Both the position numbers and the translations under genes were made by a program. A DNA stretch of 45,425 nucleotides from Mycobacterium sp. (lineage in GTDB: Bacteria; Actinomycetota; Actinomycetes; Mycobacteriales; Mycobacteriaceae), in NCBI RefSeq assembly GCF_019247615.1, contig NZ_JAFBAT010000174.1:1-45425 (forward strand), given 5' to 3'. Under the pieces are notes generated by a model. It did no database searches, was not told the origin of the DNA, and saw only the letters and a list, made by a program, of their open reading frames with translations. Position 1 is the stretch's first letter. Each line of letters opens with the position of its first letter. Positions 44,517 through 45,425 of the stretch are shown piece after piece.

Positions 44517-45425
44517 ATGCGCCACTGGACAGTTGCGGTGGCCGTCGCCGCCGTCGCCGCGTTGGTTGCGTCGTGCGGTGGACACAACGCGAGCGGCCCG
44601 GGCCCGACCACGACGACGACCACCACGACGAAACCGCCGCCGCCCGTCGCGCAGGCCGCACTCGGAGGCATCTTGCTGACGCCGGCCGAGATCGACGGCC
44701 TGTTGGGTCTCACCGGGACCAAGAGCAAGGAAAAGGTCGACAAACTCGTCGACGACAACGCCAAGCAGCAATGGCCCGCCGGATGGAAGTTTCCCGACGA
44801 GTGTCTCTACGCCCTCAACCCCGCGGAGGCACCCGTCTACGCCGACAGCGGGTTCACGGCGGTCAGCGGTGACGACGACGTCGCGTCCCTGCCACCGGGG
44901 TCGAGCGAGCCGGACCCCGAGCTCACCCAGGCCGTGGTGTTGTTCCCGTCCGCCAACGAGGCGAATGCGTTCTTCGCGGCGTCCGCCCAGAAGTGGCCGG
45001 CCTGCAACAACCGTCAATTCACCACCCCCGGGGGCCCCGATAACCCCGAACTCGCCTGGAAGGTGGGAACGACCGCCAACACCAACGGTATTTTGACGAC
45101 CACCATCTCGGTGACCATGAACGTGACCCCGCCGCCCGCCAACGGCGCCGGATCTTCCACCGTGAGCTGTCAACGTGCGCTCACCGTGCGCAACAACGTC
45201 GCGATCGACGTCTCGGGCTGCCGCCAGGACCCGGGCGACCTGGGTGTCAAGGCGGCCAACCAGATCGCCGGCAAAGCCGATTCGGCGAATGCCAACTTCT
45301 TGGCCGGTTCGGTATCAAAGGGCTACGGGCTCAACAATTGCCGGCCGGCGCCGGCGGCAAAATTGACCGGCCAGGTACTCGCAGGCCTCGATTGCGGACA
45401 AAACCCCGACCCGGGCGGACCGGTC
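44517..45425 (+). CDS. Sensor-domain lipoprotein, PknH-like extracellular domain (5' part, runs off the window)
   Basis: 303 codons are present, ATG 44517 to the window end, in frame; the gene continues to the right. GAGGGG precedes the ATG. A signal peptide of about 19 residues ends in the lipobox VASC with C20 as the lipid-bearing residue, then a Thr-rich stretch (TTTTTTTT region) and KPPPP. The extracytoplasmic domain has LLTPAEIDGLLG and later paired cysteines (about 100, 163, 219, 238, 267, 284), the pattern of the PknH C-terminal sensor domain family. It is attached to the outer face of the membrane. Ligand unknown. Confidence 0.87.
   Translation, partial: MRHWTVAVAVAAVAALVASCGGHNASGPGPTTTTTTTTKPPPPVAQAALGGILLTPAEIDGLLGLTGTKSKEKVDKLVDDNAKQQWPAGWKFPDECLYALNPAEAPVYADSGFTAVSGDDDVASLPPGSSEPDPELTQAVVLFPSANEANAFFAASAQKWPACNNRQFTTPGGPDNPELAWKVGTTANTNGILTTTISVTMNVTPPPANGAGSSTVSCQRALTVRNNVAIDVSGCRQDPGDLGVKAANQIAGKADSANANFLAGSVSKGYGLNNCRPAPAAKLTGQVLAGLDCGQNPDPGGPV

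Overview
The window is high-GC actinobacterial DNA from a Mycobacterium, most likely a slow grower outside the tuberculosis complex. Gene content and order from 1 to about 33,100 follow the M. tuberculosis block Rv3197 to Rv3224B almost gene for gene: whiB7, uvrD2, mrx1, nudC, adnB/adnA, lipV, moeZ, rhlE, gpm2, entC, whiB1, pdtaS, rshA, sigH. Locus names are recalled from knowledge of that genome, not searched. From about 33,100 to the right edge the order departs from that block and the content is accessory: a medium-chain polyhydroxyalkanoate (PHA)-type gene set, two PucR-type regulators, a DUF3556 membrane protein coupled to a FAD oxidoreductase, and a sensor-type lipoprotein cut by the window edge. 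No tRNA, rRNA, CRISPR array or intact insertion sequence was recognised.

Layout. 1-1435: the 3' end of an ABC1-family kinase-like gene, then whiB7 (minus) with a complete leader: candidate promoter, 49-codon upstream ORF and a terminator-like hairpin. 1436-12574: nucleic-acid and redox genes, including three SF1 helicase polypeptides (UvrD2, AdnB, AdnA), mycoredoxin, NudC and a two-helix potassium channel. 12720-20169: a small acidic protein, LipV, an alkyltransferase-like protein, a phosphotransferase-like protein, MoeZ, a DUF3152 metalloprotease, a TetR regulator, DUF3107, an MmpS-like protein and a ferritin-like protein. 20170-27907: RhlE helicase, a beta-propeller membrane protein, ParA-like ATPase, phosphatase Gpm2, EntC, a GNAT, a small membrane protein and a lipid kinase. 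27908-31728: the regulatory hub whiB1, pdtaS, biotinyl-domain protein, ribosomal protein bL37 (24 codons), rshA-sigH. 31729-33136: SDR and an intact YbaK-type deacylase. 33163-39216: PhaZ-like depolymerase, PhaC class II-like synthase, acyl-CoA ligase, a divergent PucR regulator and an HdeD-like protein. 39298-45425: a small membrane protein, a second PucR regulator divergent from the DUF3556/FAD-oxidoreductase pair, and the lipoprotein.

How genes work together. The left and centre form a stress and drug-response neighbourhood: WhiB7 (antibiotic response), SigH/RshA with mycoredoxin (thiol stress), PdtaS (metal and NO signalling) and AdnAB/UvrD2/ATL (DNA repair). The right side looks like a lipid storage or lipid modification segment: the ligase can activate fatty acids, PhaC polymerise 3-hydroxyacyl-CoA and PhaZ remobilise the polymer.

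The most unusual structures are short GC-rich palindromic repeats sitting at junctions between co-directional genes. Two have been absorbed into reading frames, adding N-terminal extensions to NudC and EntC. Other points of note are the whiB7 attenuation leader, a likely second long isoform of SigH, the bL37 gene, and the DUF3556/FAD-oxidoreductase operon, whose function is unknown.
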